From Sphingobacterium sp. (GTDB lineage Bacteria > Bacteroidota > Bacteroidia > Sphingobacteriales > Sphingobacteriaceae): a stretch of 6,873 nucleotides of DNA. The notes beneath the pieces are model-generated. The model worked only from the letters and a program-made list of their open reading frames with translations, was not told the DNA's origin and did not search any database. The translations under genes were made by a program, and so were the position numbers. Positions 6,265-6,873 of this stretch are shown piece after piece. Position 1 is the first letter of the stretch. Every line of letters begins with the position of its first letter. The stretch spans positions 1-6,873 of the forward strand of contig JASLCA010000389.1 of the NCBI GenBank assembly GCA_030146225.1. Reading direction: 5' to 3'.

Positions 6265-6640
6265 AAGCGCCTATAACACTTTGAAGGTACTCAATAGAGT
6301 TATCCCAAATCTTTTTACGATCCTCAAGATTGTCAGGCTTCACATAGTCAGTTATAGCCAGGGCTACATCATTTGTAAGCTCATCCTGTACGATCTCTAT
6401 TTCGAAGTAGTAAGGCTCGTCTTCAATCCATTTAAAGCGTACGGATTTGTTGTCTTTCTGAGACACCAATCGGGCTTTGTTCACTTCGTCATCCCAGATA
6501 AACTCGTAGATGCCGTCTTTAAAGTTAACATCATCAGCAAACCATTGAGCCAAAGCATTCGGCTCTTGAATAAAAGGAAATAAAATCCTAGGAGATGAAT
6601 TGATGATATATTCTAAGTGTATTTGTACTTTATCTTCCAT
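6263..6640 (-). CDS. START-like (SRPBCC-fold) domain protein
   Basis: This 125-residue single-domain protein resembles the START-like family of Bacteroidota, related to the AHSA1/SRPBCC helix-grip fold that binds hydrophobic ligands or partners. Recognisable stretches are KVQIHLEYIINSSPRILFPF at 4-23, ALAQWFADDVNFKDG at 29-43, RFKWIEDEPYYFEIEI at 68-83 and DELTNDVALAITDY at 86-99, ending in a helix at about 105-123. The ligand and biological role are not known to me. The start at 6638-6640 (MEDKVQ) is chosen because it begins just before the first strand of the domain. The frame stays open upstream to an ATG at 6695-6697, but those 19 residues do not belong to the domain. No Shine-Dalgarno or convincing promoter is seen upstream. 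It is cytoplasmic by absence of a signal peptide. The LptF/G-type permease lies 125 bp downstream on the same strand. Confidence 0.88.
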   Translation of the reverse strand: MEDKVQIHLEYIINSSPRILFPFIQEPNALAQWFADDVNFKDGIYEFIWDDEVNKARLVSQKDNKSVRFKWIEDEPYYFEIEIVQDELTNDVALAITDYVKPDNLEDRKKIWDNSIEYLQSVIGA

Positions 6641-6815
6641 ATAGTTTGTTTTGGTTAATATAAAACACACGTGTTCTTGATATTTGTAATGATACAATTT
6701 TATTTCCTGATTCGAAACATAATGCAGATAAATATTTTTTTACATTATTTTAAAATTTTATCGCCTTCAAAATGAATTGTTTGCTGTTTTTGTAGAAGTA
6801 ATTTTGATTTTTCTC

Positions 6816-6845
6816 TTTGGATCTTACATGTATTTGCTATATTTG
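6816..6845 (+). promoter_or_regulatory. Bacteroidota-type promoter for the tRNA gene
   Basis: A TTTG -33 box (6816-6819) and a TATATTTG -7 box (6838-6845, exact TAnnTTTG match) are separated by 18 nt. This is close to the spacing reported for the primary sigma factor of this phylum. Transcription would begin around 6850, a few bases before the tRNA 5' end at 6859. The region upstream (6720-6815) is strongly AT-rich and holds no gene. Confidence 0.75.
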
Positions 6846-6858
6846 CATCACGAAAAAC

Positions 6859-6873
6859 GGCGGGGTAGCTCAG
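6859..6873 (+). tRNA. tRNA gene, 5' end only (truncated by window edge)
   Basis: The bases fit the start of a tRNA: a 7-nt acceptor strand GGCGGGG, then T8, A9, the D-stem GCTC and A14-G15 of the D-loop. The anticodon lies outside the window, so the amino acid cannot be given. A well-placed promoter just upstream supports the call. The 218 bp between it and the divergent START-like gene hold no coding region that I can see. Confidence 0.85.

Noticed and set aside
6281..6583. Open frame on the plus strand opposite the START-like gene
   Set aside because: It is a shadow of a recognisable minus-strand domain protein and lacks a plausible fold or start signal.
6667..6674. ACACGTGT palindrome upstream of the START-like gene
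   Set aside because: An 8-bp palindrome is expected by chance at this scale, and no second copy or adjacent promoter is evident.
6691..6721. TAAAATTG and TATGTTTC on the minus strand as promoter boxes for the START-like gene
   Set aside because: Each has a mismatch to TAnnTTTG and neither has a -33 box at a sensible distance.

Overview
The window reads as a chromosomal housekeeping region of a Bacteroidota bacterium, most likely a member of the Sphingobacteriaceae such as Sphingobacterium or Pedobacter. The phylum call rests on several matches to the Bacteroidota promoter element TAnnTTTG, the near absence of Shine-Dalgarno sequences before starts, a Bacteroidota-type START-like domain gene, a long LptF/LptG permease, and moderate-to-low GC. 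The genus-level guess is inference only.

The left half (1-3342) is a tightly packed plus-strand series. It holds the 3' part of an OmpR-family response regulator, a two-helix membrane protein with TPR-like repeats, hemE (uroporphyrinogen decarboxylase), a HemJ-type protoporphyrinogen oxidase, and a small secreted beta-barrel-like protein. The spacing is 8, 0, 51 and 8 nt, which suggests one transcript or two overlapping ones. The only sizeable gap, between hemE and hemJ, carries a perfect 30-bp palindrome. HemE and HemJ act at two steps of the same tetrapyrrole pathway. HemE makes coproporphyrinogen III, and HemJ oxidises protoporphyrinogen IX after the coproporphyrinogen step, which is not encoded here.

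The right half (3382-6640) is on the minus strand. In transcription order it holds a START-like domain protein, an LptF/LptG-family LPS-export permease, and ribBA (bifunctional riboflavin synthesis enzyme). A strong bidirectional terminator at 3346-3389 separates the two convergent halves and overlaps the ribBA stop codon. Consensus -7 elements lie just upstream of the permease and of ribBA. A hairpin follows the START-like gene.

The last bases are the start of a plus-strand tRNA gene, preceded by a good Bacteroidota promoter and cut by the window edge. I see no mobile element, CRISPR array, phage gene or defence system, and nothing that amounts to a new multi-gene system. The most notable items are the hemE-hemJ palindrome, the uncharacterised TPR membrane protein and beta-barrel flanking the heme genes, and a terminator-like hairpin whose T-tract points away from the gene it follows.
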